A stretch of DNA of 64,000 bases, from the NCBI GenBank assembly GCA_946491665.1, contig CAMLYL010000003.1:1-64000 (forward strand). Direction: 5' to 3'. Both the position numbers and the translations under genes were made by a program. Below are positions 45,477 through 55,300 of this stretch, piece after piece. The notes under the pieces are model-generated. The model saw only the letters and a program-made list of their open reading frames with translations, was not told where the DNA came from and did not search any database. Positions within the stretch are counted from its first letter, which is position 1, and every line of letters begins with the position of its first letter. The stretch comes from an uncultured Lachnospiraceae bacterium. Its GTDB lineage: Bacteria > Bacillota > Clostridia > Lachnospirales > Lachnospiraceae.

Positions 45477-46016
45477 ATGAGTGTTATTACAGGAAGGCGG
45501 TTAAATCGGTTCTGGCAGAAGGGAATAAAGCCTCTGAAGGATCTGCTTGGGAATCATGATATTGAAGATCTGTCGGAAGACGGGACAGTAACCGGAGCGT
45601 TAAGTAAATTAAACACGGATTTTACCGAAAATGTGCAGGATCAGACAAATGCTGCGACAGATATCCAGCAGCACTGGGCAGCTTTGTACAATAACAATGG
45701 ATCAACAAAAACCTGCTATCTTAAATACGAGTTTCGCAATGGTGATAAGGGCACGATTTATGTCTCTGCCACAAGATCTGGTACTGTGAATGGTCTGCGA
45801 AAATATAACATAATCCGTGGAGAAGCGTTGGCTTATTCCACGATCCAGCAAGGATCCGGTGGCGTTGGCTGGAATGGCGAGCAGTTGCTGAACGCTGGAG
45901 GATCCCCATCAACCGGAACCGATGCCTGCATTCTTGCGCTGACTAACGTCCAGGGATATGCGACCGTTGAGGCATTTTCCTCCAATCTTAAAATTACTGA
46001 GTCATACTTTGCTTAG
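45477..46016 (+). CDS. Tail fibre tip protein, N-terminal paralogue of the previous gene
   Basis: MSVITGRRLNRFWQK vs MSIVTGEKLNSFAQK in the previous gene; different C-terminus. Confidence 0.6.
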   Translation: MSVITGRRLNRFWQKGIKPLKDLLGNHDIEDLSEDGTVTGALSKLNTDFTENVQDQTNAATDIQQHWAALYNNNGSTKTCYLKYEFRNGDKGTIYVSATRSGTVNGLRKYNIIRGEALAYSTIQQGSGGVGWNGEQLLNAGGSPSTGTDACILALTNVQGYATVEAFSSNLKITESYFA

Positions 46017-46070
46017 CCTAAACCCGTGTTTAGTTTATAAAATAATTGCGCCCGCGCAAAAGGAAAGAAG

Positions 46071-46394
46071 GTGAACACGGTGGAAGATTACATAACCCGT
46101 GCCGAACATGAGGAATTTGGCCGAAGGATGGAAGATGAGCACCACAGGCAGAACCGTCGGATTGAGCTGCTGGAAGAAAATATCGGACAGTTGGCTGATC
46201 TGACGCTCTCAGTCGGGAAGTTAGCCAACAGCATGGAGGGGATGCTGGCGGAACAGAAAGAACAGGGGAAACGGCTCAAAACTCTGGAAGAGGTCCCAGT
46301 GAAAAACTGGAATACAGTAAAAGTGGCAATTCTGACTGCGATCGGAACCGCAGCCGGTACCGGAATCGTGGCAGCGGTCATAAATTATTTATAA
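46071..46394 (+). CDS. XhlA-like hemolysin/lysis accessory protein
   Basis: Coiled coil RIELLEENIGQLADLTLSVGKLANSMEGMLAEQKEQGKRL plus C-terminal TM. Confidence 0.7.
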   Translation: MNTVEDYITRAEHEEFGRRMEDEHHRQNRRIELLEENIGQLADLTLSVGKLANSMEGMLAEQKEQGKRLKTLEEVPVKNWNTVKVAILTAIGTAAGTGIVAAVINYL

Positions 46395-46410
46395 TAACAG
46401 GAGGTATCAA

Positions 46411-46620
46411 ATGAAAAATATAAAATCAAAAAAATGGTGGAAGGCGGCAGGCGTGAGAGCTATTAAGACAGTGGCACAGACCGCAGTTGCATCAATCGGG
46501 ACAGCGGCTGTTTTATCAGCGGTAGACTGGAAACTGGCGGTATCAGCATCTGTACTGGCAGGCATCCTGTCTATATTAACCAGTATTGCCGGACTGCCGG
46601 AAGCAGAAGAACAGAATTAA
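46411..46620 (+). CDS. Phage holin
   Basis: 69-aa membrane protein KWWKAAGVRAIKTVAQTAVASIGTAAVLSAVDWKLAVSASVLAGILSILTSIAGLPE upstream of endolysin. Confidence 0.85.
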   Translation: MKNIKSKKWWKAAGVRAIKTVAQTAVASIGTAAVLSAVDWKLAVSASVLAGILSILTSIAGLPEAEEQN

Positions 46621-46656
46621 GTTGTTGCGACGTCGCAACGGGAAAGGAGAACCAAA

Positions 46657-46776
46657 ATGGAAGAAATCATGGGTAAAGGTTACGAATACGATGAGGGAAT
46701 CGAGCCGACCGAAGAAGATATTGCGGCAGCAGAAGCGGCTATGGCCGCGGAGCTGGCAGCAGGAGAGGAGGAGTAA
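46657..46776 (+). CDS. Acidic micro-ORF between holin and endolysin (39 aa)
   Basis: [50 protein letters not shown]. Confidence 0.55.
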   Translation: MEEIMGKGYEYDEGIEPTEEDIAAAEAAMAAELAAGEEE

Positions 46777-46778
46777 TC

Positions 46779-47792
46779 ATGGCATCATATAACGTACACG
46801 GCGGACATAACCGGATTGTACCGGGGGCATCGTCTTATCTGGACGAGGTGGCAGAGGATCGCCTGGTCAGCGAAGAGGTGATCCGGCTCCTGCAGGCAGA
46901 AGGTCATACTGCATATAATTGCACTGATGATTCCGGCGCCACCCAGAGTAAAAATCTGGCCAACATCGTGGCAAGGTGTAATGCGCACAGCGTGTCCCTG
47001 GATACTTCGATCCATTTTAATGCGGCATCAAAAGATACCGGCAACGGCAAAACCAAAGGTGTGGAGGTTTATGTCTACAGCTCATCATCCTCCGCAAAAG
47101 CCGCAGCGCAGCGGGTGTGCGATAATATTGCAGCCCTGGGATTTACAAATCGCGGGGTAAAAGTATCTACCTCTCTTTACGTACTCCGGAAGACAAAGAG
47201 TCCTGCTATGTTGGTTGAGGTATGTTTTGTGGATGATAAGGACGATGCGGATCTGTATAATAAAGTAGGATATAAGGCCATTGCCCAGGCGATTGTTAAA
47301 GGGATCCTCAACAAGTCCGCATTATCCGGATCGGATGGCCTGGCTGACTCTGCAGCTGCAGACGGAAACTGGTATTATTATAAAAACGGCCAGATCGCAC
47401 ATAATATTACCACAGTGGCCAAAAACAAGAATGGCTGGTGGTATGTAAAGAATGGCAAGGTAGACTTCACTTATACCGGCGTGGCCCAGAATGAGAACGG
47501 ATGGTGGCGGATTGTTAACGGCAAAGTGGATTTCAACTGCAACAGTGTAGAGCAGAATGAGAACGGCTGGTGGTACATCCGTGGCGGTAAAGTAGACTTC
47601 GGTTATACCGGCGTTGCCAAGAATGCAAACGGCTGGTGGCGGATCGAGAATGGAAAGGTCAATTTCGATTTTAACGGTATCGCCCAGAACGAGAACGGAA
47701 TCTGGTACATCCAGGGCGGCAAGGTACAGTTTAATTACAGTGGTACCGCTGATGTAAAAGTAAAGGTGTCCGGAGGAAAAGTGCAGATGTGA
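46779..47792 (+). CDS. Endolysin: N-acetylmuramoyl-L-alanine amidase with cell-wall-binding repeats
   Basis: [33 protein letters not shown] amidase_3 motifs; five NGWW(Y/R)-type repeats. Confidence 0.93.
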   Translation: MASYNVHGGHNRIVPGASSYLDEVAEDRLVSEEVIRLLQAEGHTAYNCTDDSGATQSKNLANIVARCNAHSVSLDTSIHFNAASKDTGNGKTKGVEVYVYSSSSSAKAAAQRVCDNIAALGFTNRGVKVSTSLYVLRKTKSPAMLVEVCFVDDKDDADLYNKVGYKAIAQAIVKGILNKSALSGSDGLADSAAADGNWYYYKNGQIAHNITTVAKNKNGWWYVKNGKVDFTYTGVAQNENGWWRIVNGKVDFNCNSVEQNENGWWYIRGGKVDFGYTGVAKNANGWWRIENGKVNFDFNGIAQNENGIWYIQGGKVQFNYSGTADVKVKVSGGKVQM

Positions 47793-47861
47793 CAGTTATC
47801 ATGTATGATGCCCTGGCGGATAACTGGGGCATTCGGCTGTAATTGGAAACAAAAAAGAACG

Positions 47862-47896
47862 GAATAAAACGAACGGTTAGTAACAGGTTAGTAACA
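47862..47896. repeat. attR core
   Basis: GAATAAAACGAACGGTTAGTAACAGGTTAGTAACA; contains a perfect tandem GGTTAGTAACA x2. Confidence 0.85.
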
Positions 47897-47901
47897 CTCG
47901 G

Positions 47902-47939
47902 AATCGCGGAAAGCCGCATAAAAGCTACATTCCGCGATT
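47902..47939. terminator. Hairpin flanking attR
   Basis: AATCGCGGAA / TTCCGCGATT perfect 10-bp stem. Confidence 0.55.
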
Positions 47940-48069
47940 TAAGTATTTAAATTATTTTTAAATTATCAAATTAATCATAGAATGTAGAGAAAATCCGTGT
48001 TAGAATAATTCAGATGCAAGCCCTGCAAAGAAAAGCACGGGTGATTTCCGAATTTGGAGGTAAGAAAGT

Positions 48070-48891
48070 ATGATAGAAATTCTGAAGTCAGTTCTCTACG
48101 GTATCGTAGAAGGTATTACTGAATGGCTTCCCATCAGCAGTACCGGACATATGATTTTGCTGGATGAGTTCGTGAAGCTGGATGTGAGCGCCGAGTTCTG
48201 GGATCTGTTTCTGGTGGTGATTCAGCTGGGGGCTATTTTCGCGGTTATTGTCATGTACTGGAAAAAGCTGATTCCGCTGGACTTTGATCATGGCTGCCGG
48301 ATTGACCGGAAAAAATGCTCTATGTGGGTGAAGATTATTGTAGCGTCCATACCGGCGGGTATCGTCGGGATCCTGTGGGATGATATATTCACAGCGCTGT
48401 TTTATAATTATGTAACAGTTGCCATTATGCTGATTCTGGTCGGCGTGCTGTTTATTATCATTGAAAACAGGAACCGCGGAAAGGTTCCCGCAGTAGATTC
48501 CATAGATGATATTTCCTACGGCAAGGCTTTTCTGATCGGTATTTTTCAGATGATTGCGGCTGTTTTTCCGGGTACTTCCCGTTCCGGATCCACCATTATG
48601 GGGTCTCTGCTTCTGGGAATTTCCAGAACGACAGCAGCGGAGTTTACATTTTTCCTGGCAGTTCCGGCGATGCTGGGCGGAAGCGCCATCAAAGTGGTGA
48701 AATATGAAGGCAGTTTTTCATCCAACGAGCTGATGCTTCTGGCTGTCGGCATGATTGTGGCATTTGTGGTATCAATTCTGGCAATCCGGTTCCTGATGTC
48801 CTATATTAAGAAGCATGACTTTAAAGTATTCGGATGGTATCGGATTGTTCTGGGTGCGGCAGTGCTTGTTTATTTCGTGGCAGCACACTGA
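48070..48891 (+). CDS. uppP: Undecaprenyl-diphosphatase
   Basis: GIVEGITEWLPISSTGHMILLDE and FPGTSRSGSTIMGSLLLGISRTTAAEFTFFLAVPAMLG. Confidence 0.97.
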   Translation: MIEILKSVLYGIVEGITEWLPISSTGHMILLDEFVKLDVSAEFWDLFLVVIQLGAIFAVIVMYWKKLIPLDFDHGCRIDRKKCSMWVKIIVASIPAGIVGILWDDIFTALFYNYVTVAIMLILVGVLFIIIENRNRGKVPAVDSIDDISYGKAFLIGIFQMIAAVFPGTSRSGSTIMGSLLLGISRTTAAEFTFFLAVPAMLGGSAIKVVKYEGSFSSNELMLLAVGMIVAFVVSILAIRFLMSYIKKHDFKVFGWYRIVLGAAVLVYFVAAH

Positions 48892-48926
48892 TTCTGCTGC
48901 AGAGCCGGAAAGGACAGAGGGCATTT

Positions 48927-51900
48927 ATGGCGCTTACATTTATATACGGTAATTCCGGAAACGGAAAATCAGAATATATTTATCAGAAGACCGTCGATAT
49001 GGCTGCGAAGCAGCCGTATGGGCGGTTCTATGTGGTTGTGCCGGAACAGTTTACCATGAGCACGCAGAAAAGTCTGGTGGAGCATTCCGAAAACGGCGTG
49101 ATCCGAAACGTAGATGTTGTCAGCTTTGAACGGCTGGCATACCGTGTTTTTGATGAACTGGGGATCCGTCGTACAGTGATGGAAGAGACGGGAAAGAGTC
49201 TGGTTCTGCGCAGGATTGTGGATGAGAAGGAGAATGAGCTGACCGTTTTAAGAGGAAATCTGAAAAAGATGGGATACATCGGGGAACTGAAGTCCATGAT
49301 CTCCGAACTGATGCAGTATGATATTTCACCGGAGCGGCTGGAAGACTTCCTGGGGAGAATCCGGGAGAGTTCGGCTCTGTATCTGAAGTTATCGGATATC
49401 CTCTGTATTTACCGGGCTTTCGATGAATATCTGCAGGGGGATTATGTGACAGCGGAAAAGACGCTGGAGGTACTGATGGAGTATGCTTCTGACTCGGAAC
49501 TGCTTCAGGATTCGGTATTTATTTTTGACGGATACACCGGTTTCACACCGGTGCAGTTAAAGCTTTTGCACCGGCTTCTGCATCTGGCAAAGGACGTCTA
49601 TGTGACGGTTACCATGGATACAGAAGAAGGATTTTATGAGAACGCCGGGGTGCAGAAGCTTTTTTATATGAGCCATAAAATGGTCCGGGCGGTGACAGAG
49701 GCGGTCCGGGAGGCCGGTGCAGAGCTGAAGGAGCCCATATGTATCAGGGCCGGAAAGAACAGCAGATTTGCCGGGAATCCGGTTCTGCACCATTTGGAGC
49801 AGAATCTGTTCCGGAGCCGCCGCAGAGTATTTCAGGGTTCCTGCGGCGGCTGTCTGCAGCTTTATTCTCTGATCAATCCAAAAGCGGAGCTGCAGTTTGC
49901 TGCGGCAAAGATCTGTCAGCTTGTACGGGAAAAGGGATACCGTTACCGGGATTTTGCGATTGTCAGCAGCAATGTGGAACTGTATGCGCCCTATGCACAA
50001 GCCGTGTTCGGGCGGTACGAGGTGCCATATTTTGTTGATATCAAGCAGTCGGTGCTGTACCATCCTCTTACAGAGCTGATTCGTGCCGTGCTGGAAATGC
50101 TGGAAAAGGATTTTTCTGAGGAGAGTGTGTTCCGGTATCTGCGGACCGGACTGTGTGGTTTTTCCATGGAGGAGATTGACCTTCTGGAAAACTACTGCCT
50201 GGAAAAAGGAATTCACGGAGCGGCCAGATGGAAGAAGCATTTTCTGCGTCCTTTCCGTCGTCATGGCAGAATCCAGCCGGATGAAGAGATACGGCAGCAG
50301 GAGCTGTCTGTGCTGAATGAAATCCGCGGTCGGTTCTGGGAGCAGGCGGAACCGCTGTATCAGGCGTTTTCCGGGGAAGGCGCTGATGTAAGAACGTGGA
50401 CGGCGGCTCTGTATGAATTTTTATGCCGGCTTTCGGTGGAGGAAAAGCTGCGCAGGGCGCAGGAGACGTTTGAAGCAGAGGGACAGGAAATGCTAGCCGG
50501 CGAGTATCGGCAGATTTATAAGATTGTGATTGATCTTTTTGATAAAATGGTGGATCTTCTGGGGGATGAGAAGCTTTCTCTGGAGGATTACACGGATATT
50601 CTGGAGGCGGGATTCGCTGCGGCAAAGGTGGGAAATATTCCACAGGGAAATGACTGTCTCATTCTGGGAGATATTGAGCGGACCAGACTGGACGGCATTA
50701 AGATTCTGTTTTTCCTGGGGGTAAATGACGGACTGATTCCAAAAAGTGCGGACAGGGGCAGCATTTTGTCCCAGTATGACAGAGAAATGATGGAGGAGCA
50801 TAAGCTGGAACTGGCTCCCGGCGCCAGGGAACAGGTGTTTCTGCAGCGGTTTTATCTGTACTGGAATCTGACAAAGCCGTCGCAGGCGCTGTATCTGACG
50901 TTTGCCAGAATGGACGGCGAGGGGAAAGCGGCAAGGCCCTCTTATCTGATCGGTGTGCTGCAGAAGCTTTTTGAACAGCTGCAGGTAAGGGAGATCGACC
51001 CGGAGGAGCCTCTTCCGGCGGTTACGGTGAAAGGCAGTGTGGATTCTTACCTGAGCGGTCTGCTCCTTGCACGAAAGGGAGAGATCCGGCCGGAGTGGAA
51101 GGCTCTGCACCGCTGGTTTGGTGAAAATATGACCTGGGCGCCGCTGATCCGGGAGTATTTTGATGCGGGATTTTCTGTTTTTGAAGGCGAGTCCCTGGAG
51201 GCGGATATGGCACGTATGCTGTACGGCGCCATGCTGACCGGGTCTGTGACGCGTCTGGAACTTTTTGCCAGATGTGCCTTTGCGCATTTCCTGGAGTATG
51301 GTCTGAAGCTGGCTGAGCGGCAGGAGTTTACGTTTGAGAATCTGGATATGGGAAGTATGTTCCATGAGATTCTGCGGGGATACTGTACACGGCTGGAGGA
51401 GACGTATGACTGGGAAACCGTCACAGAGGAGCAGCAGGAACAGCTTCTTCGCGAGACCATGGAGGAAGCTGTATTGTCCATGCCAAATGAGTCTCTGCTG
51501 GAATCATCACGGAGCGCTTATGTGCTGGAGCGGATTTACCGGATCATGAAGCGGAGCGTCTGGGCGCTGACGGAGCAGATCCGGCGGGGAGATTTCCGCC
51601 CGGAGGGATACGAGGTGGAGTTTTCCCAGGTCAGTGAACTGACGCCGGAGACTCTCATGCGTACGGTGGGCCGGGTGGACCGGATGGATACTTATGCCAG
51701 TGAAAATAAGATTTATGTGAAGGTTGTAGATTATAAGTCAGGCGATACCAAATTTCAGCTTCTGCAGTTTTATTATGGAAGACAGCTGCAGCTGGTGGTG
51801 TATCTGAATGCGGCTTTGAAGAAGATGCGGGAAGAAAACCCGGATAAGGAGATTATTCCGGCGGGCATTTTTTATTATCATCTGGATGATCCTATGGTTG

Positions 51901-52379
51901 AAGCGGAAGAGACGCTGTCGGAGGAGCAGATTCTGCGGGAGGTTCTGAAAAAGCTTCAGCCAAATGGTCTGATCAGTCTGGATCCGGAGGCTTACAATCA
52001 TATGGACCGGGAGCTGACGCAGAACAGAACTTCAGATGTAATTCCGATTTCCCTGAATAAAGATCTGTCTGTGAGCAGACGGGGAACGCAGGCAGCCGCC
52101 AGAGAGAATTTTGAACAGCTTTCTGCCTGTGCGGAGGAGCAGATCCGGTCCGCGGCAGGCGAGATTCTGGAGGGGAAAATCAATGTGAACCCGTATCGTC
52201 TGGGAGACAGGACAGGATGCGATTACTGCGGATACCGGAGTGTCTGTGGTTTTGACGGCAGAATCCCGGGATATGCCTATCAGAATGAGGAAAAGCTGAA
52301 TGAGGAAGAGCTCTGGCAGAAGATACGGATCAGAGCGGAAGAGAACAGAACAGGAAATAAGGAAGGCAGCGGAGCGTAA
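48927..52379 (+). CDS. addB: Helicase-exonuclease AddAB, subunit AddB
   Basis: MALTFIYGNSGNGKSEYIYQKT; C-terminal VKVVDYKSGDTKFQL nuclease motif and CDYCGYRSVCGFD Fe-S cluster cysteines. Confidence 0.95.
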   Translation: MALTFIYGNSGNGKSEYIYQKTVDMAAKQPYGRFYVVVPEQFTMSTQKSLVEHSENGVIRNVDVVSFERLAYRVFDELGIRRTVMEETGKSLVLRRIVDEKENELTVLRGNLKKMGYIGELKSMISELMQYDISPERLEDFLGRIRESSALYLKLSDILCIYRAFDEYLQGDYVTAEKTLEVLMEYASDSELLQDSVFIFDGYTGFTPVQLKLLHRLLHLAKDVYVTVTMDTEEGFYENAGVQKLFYMSHKMVRAVTEAVREAGAELKEPICIRAGKNSRFAGNPVLHHLEQNLFRSRRRVFQGSCGGCLQLYSLINPKAELQFAAAKICQLVREKGYRYRDFAIVSSNVELYAPYAQAVFGRYEVPYFVDIKQSVLYHPLTELIRAVLEMLEKDFSEESVFRYLRTGLCGFSMEEIDLLENYCLEKGIHGAARWKKHFLRPFRRHGRIQPDEEIRQQELSVLNEIRGRFWEQAEPLYQAFSGEGADVRTWTAALYEFLCRLSVEEKLRRAQETFEAEGQEMLAGEYRQIYKIVIDLFDKMVDLLGDEKLSLEDYTDILEAGFAAAKVGNIPQGNDCLILGDIERTRLDGIKILFFLGVNDGLIPKSADRGSILSQYDREMMEEHKLELAPGAREQVFLQRFYLYWNLTKPSQALYLTFARMDGEGKAARPSYLIGVLQKLFEQLQVREIDPEEPLPAVTVKGSVDSYLSGLLLARKGEIRPEWKALHRWFGENMTWAPLIREYFDAGFSVFEGESLEADMARMLYGAMLTGSVTRLELFARCAFAHFLEYGLKLAERQEFTFENLDMGSMFHEILRGYCTRLEETYDWETVTEEQQEQLLRETMEEAVLSMPNESLLESSRSAYVLERIYRIMKRSVWALTEQIRRGDFRPEGYEVEFSQVSELTPETLMRTVGRVDRMDTYASENKIYVKVVDYKSGDTKFQLLQFYYGRQLQLVVYLNAALKKMREENPDKEIIPAGIFYYHLDDPMVEAEETLSEEQILREVLKKLQPNGLISLDPEAYNHMDRELTQNRTSDVIPISLNKDLSVSRRGTQAAARENFEQLSACAEEQIRSAAGEILEGKINVNPYRLGDRTGCDYCGYRSVCGFDGRIPGYAYQNEEKLNEEELWQKIRIRAEENRTGNKEGSGA

Positions 52380-52380
52380 A

Positions 52381-55300
52381 ATGAGAAAAGAAGTCCCGGA
52401 GAGAGAGCAGAAGACTGAAAACAGAGAAGAGAATAAGAAAGACAGCGCTGTATCCTGGACCCCGGAACAGAAAAAAGTAATTGATCTGAGGAACCGGAGT
52501 ATGCTGGTATCTGCGGCTGCCGGGTCGGGAAAGACGGCGGTGCTGGTAGAGCGGATCATTTCCATAATTACGGATCCGGCTCATCCGGTGGATGTGGATC
52601 AGCTTCTGGTGGTAACTTTTACAAATGCGGCGGCTGCGGAAATGCGGGAGCGGGTATTAAAAGCCATTGAGAAAGCGGCGGAGAAAGATCCGGCCAATGT
52701 CCATCTGCAGAGGCAGATGACATTGATTCACAATGCGCAGATTACTACCATCGACAGCTTTTGCAGCTATGTTCTGCGCAATTATTTTCACAGGATCGGG
52801 CTGGAGCCGGGATTCCGGATCGGGGATCCGGGAGAACTGACACTGATGCGGGAGGACGTCTGTGACGAAGTTCTGGAGGCGTTTTATAAAGAGAGGGATC
52901 CCCGTTTCCTGCGGTTTACGGATGGATATTCCAATGCAAAGAACGACCGGCCCATCCGGGAAATGATTCTGCGGCTTTATGATTTTTCACAGAGCTATCC
53001 CTGGCCGGAGGAATGGCTGGCGGACTGTGCCGGCCAGTACCGGGCGGATTCTGTGGAGGAACTGGAACAGAAGCCCTGGGTGGAAGGTTTTCTCTCTTAT
53101 CTGCATGTGCGCATCAGGGATGAGATCAGCCATTACCGGGAGATTTATCAGTATACTCTGGATGATGATGGTCCCCGGATGTATGCGGGAACGGTGGAGG
53201 ATGATCTGCGTCAGCTTGAAGGGCTGCTTGGCTGTACCCATCTGGAGGAATGGCAGGAGAAGCTCGCCCTCATTGACTGGAAGCGTCTTCCGCCGGCGAG
53301 AAAATATGAGGGCAGTCCGGAGAAAAAGGAAGCGGTGACGGATGCCCGTGGCAGACTGAAGGATCAGATCAAAGATTACAGAAAGAAATATTTTTCCGCT
53401 GATGTGGATGAGCAGCTGGAGATTCTGAGGAGAACCTCGGAAATGGCGGAGATGCTGGTGGAGCTGACCAACGCTTTTGCGGAGCGGTTCCGGGCGGAAA
53501 AGAGAAAGAAGAACATGATGGATTTTTCCGATGTGGAGCACTGTGCGCTGGATATTCTGGTGGATCCCTCAACAAAGGAGCCTACGGAGACGGCCGCTGA
53601 GTTCCGGGAGCGGTTTGCGGAGATCATGATTGATGAGTACCAGGACAGCAATTATGTTCAGGAGGCGCTGCTGACGGCGGTTTCAGGTCTGCCGGAGGGC
53701 CGGGAGAATATGTTTATGGTAGGCGATGTAAAGCAGAGTATTTACCGGTTCCGCCTGGCCAGACCTGAGCTTTTCATGGAAAAGTATGACGGATTTTCCA
53801 CGGAAGACAGTACAAAGCAGCGGATTGATCTGCATCGGAATTTCCGCAGCCGCGGCGAGGTCGTGGATGTGGTGAACGATATATTTTACCGGATCATGGG
53901 CCGGGATCTGGGGAATGTGGAGTATGACAGCGAGGCGGCGCTTTATCAGGGGGCATCTTTTGAACCTTATGAAAAGGAGGACTGCTGCAGGCCGGAATGT
54001 CTTCTGGTGATTGATGATCCTCAGGGGGAAGATAAGAAAACCGCGGAAGCCCGGGCGGCGGCGCAGCGGATCCGCAGCCTGATTGAAGATCAGGAGATTC
54101 CGGGAAAGCAGTATAAGGACTGTGTGATTCTGCTGCGGTCCCTGTCGGGATGGGCGGAGATTTTTCAGGAAGTGTTTGAGCAGGAGGGAATTCCGCTGAT
54201 TGTTTCTTCTCAGACCGGATATTTTTCCGCCAGAGAGGTGCAGGTGGTGCTTTCCATGCTGAGGATACTGGATAATCCCTGTCAGGATATTCCTCTGGCG
54301 GCGGTGATGCGTTCTTTTATCGGACAGTTTTCCAGCAGTGAGCTGGCCAGGATCCGTATTCTGGAGCCGGGACTTCCGTTCTATGACTGTGTCCGGAAGC
54401 TGGCCGCAGAGGGTACAGAACTCCGGACCGGGGCTGCGGGCGGGTCAGACCCGGACATGCTTCTGCTGAAGAAAACGGCATCCTTCTGGGAGATGCTGAA
54501 TTCCTTCCGGCGGCGGGTGCCCTACACCCCTGTTCATGTTCTGATTCAGCAGATTTACGAGGAAACCGGCTTCCGGGATTACGTGACGGCGCTTCCTGCC
54601 GGAGAGCAGAGACGGGCCAATCTGGATATGCTTCTGGAAAAAGCTGTGGCTTATGAAAAAACCAGCTATCACGGTCTGTTTCATTTTGTCCGTTATATTG
54701 ACCGGCTGATGAAATATAATGTGGATTACGGCGAGGCGGAACGGATGGGTGAGCAGGAAAATGCAGTGCGGCTTATGACCATCCATAAGAGCAAGGGACT
54801 GGAATTCCCGATCGTGATCCTGGCCGGAATGGGAAAAGCTTTCAATACCCAGGATGTGAAAAGCAGCATGATTTTCCATCCAGAGTATGGCGTGGGACTG
54901 AAATGGTCGGATCCTGAAACCCGTATCCGGAGAGATACCCTGATCCGGCAGGTTTTTTCTGTGGAGATGAAGAAAGAAAATCTGGGAGAGGAGCTGCGGA
55001 TCCTTTATGTAGCGCTGACCAGAGCAAAGGAAAAGCTGATTCTCATTGGATTCGGCAGGGCGGAGCAGGCTGAAAATTTCCGGAGAATGCCGGAGGGAGA
55101 ACGCCTGGCCTTTTCGGACCGTATGGACGCCTCCTGTTACTGGGACTGGGTGCTGCCGGCTCTGGGGAGCTATGGAGAGAAATATCCGGTGGAAATCTGC
55201 AGTTTCGGGCAGCGGCTGGAGAATGAAAGCAGGAAACAGGATATTCTCCGGGAAGAGAAACGGAAACTGAAGGCGGCTCTTGACTCTGTTGATGAGGATA

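Larger units (their letters stand above)
9816..47896. mobile_element. Complete ~38 kb prophage, podovirus-like
   Basis: Flanked by 35-bp repeats; integrase, repressor/cro switch, replication genes, TerS/TerL, portal, scaffold, capsid, tail hub, fibres, holin and endolysin all present in order. No tape-measure protein recognised. Confidence 0.93.

Noticed and set aside
43850-46016. Fibre genes as targets of a diversity-generating retroelement
   Set aside because: No reverse transcriptase and no template/variable repeat pair in the window.
46779-47792. Tandem repeats in the endolysin gene as a mobile or CRISPR-like array
   Set aside because: They are in-frame cell-wall-binding protein repeats (NGWWYV.NGKVDF...), fully explained by coding.
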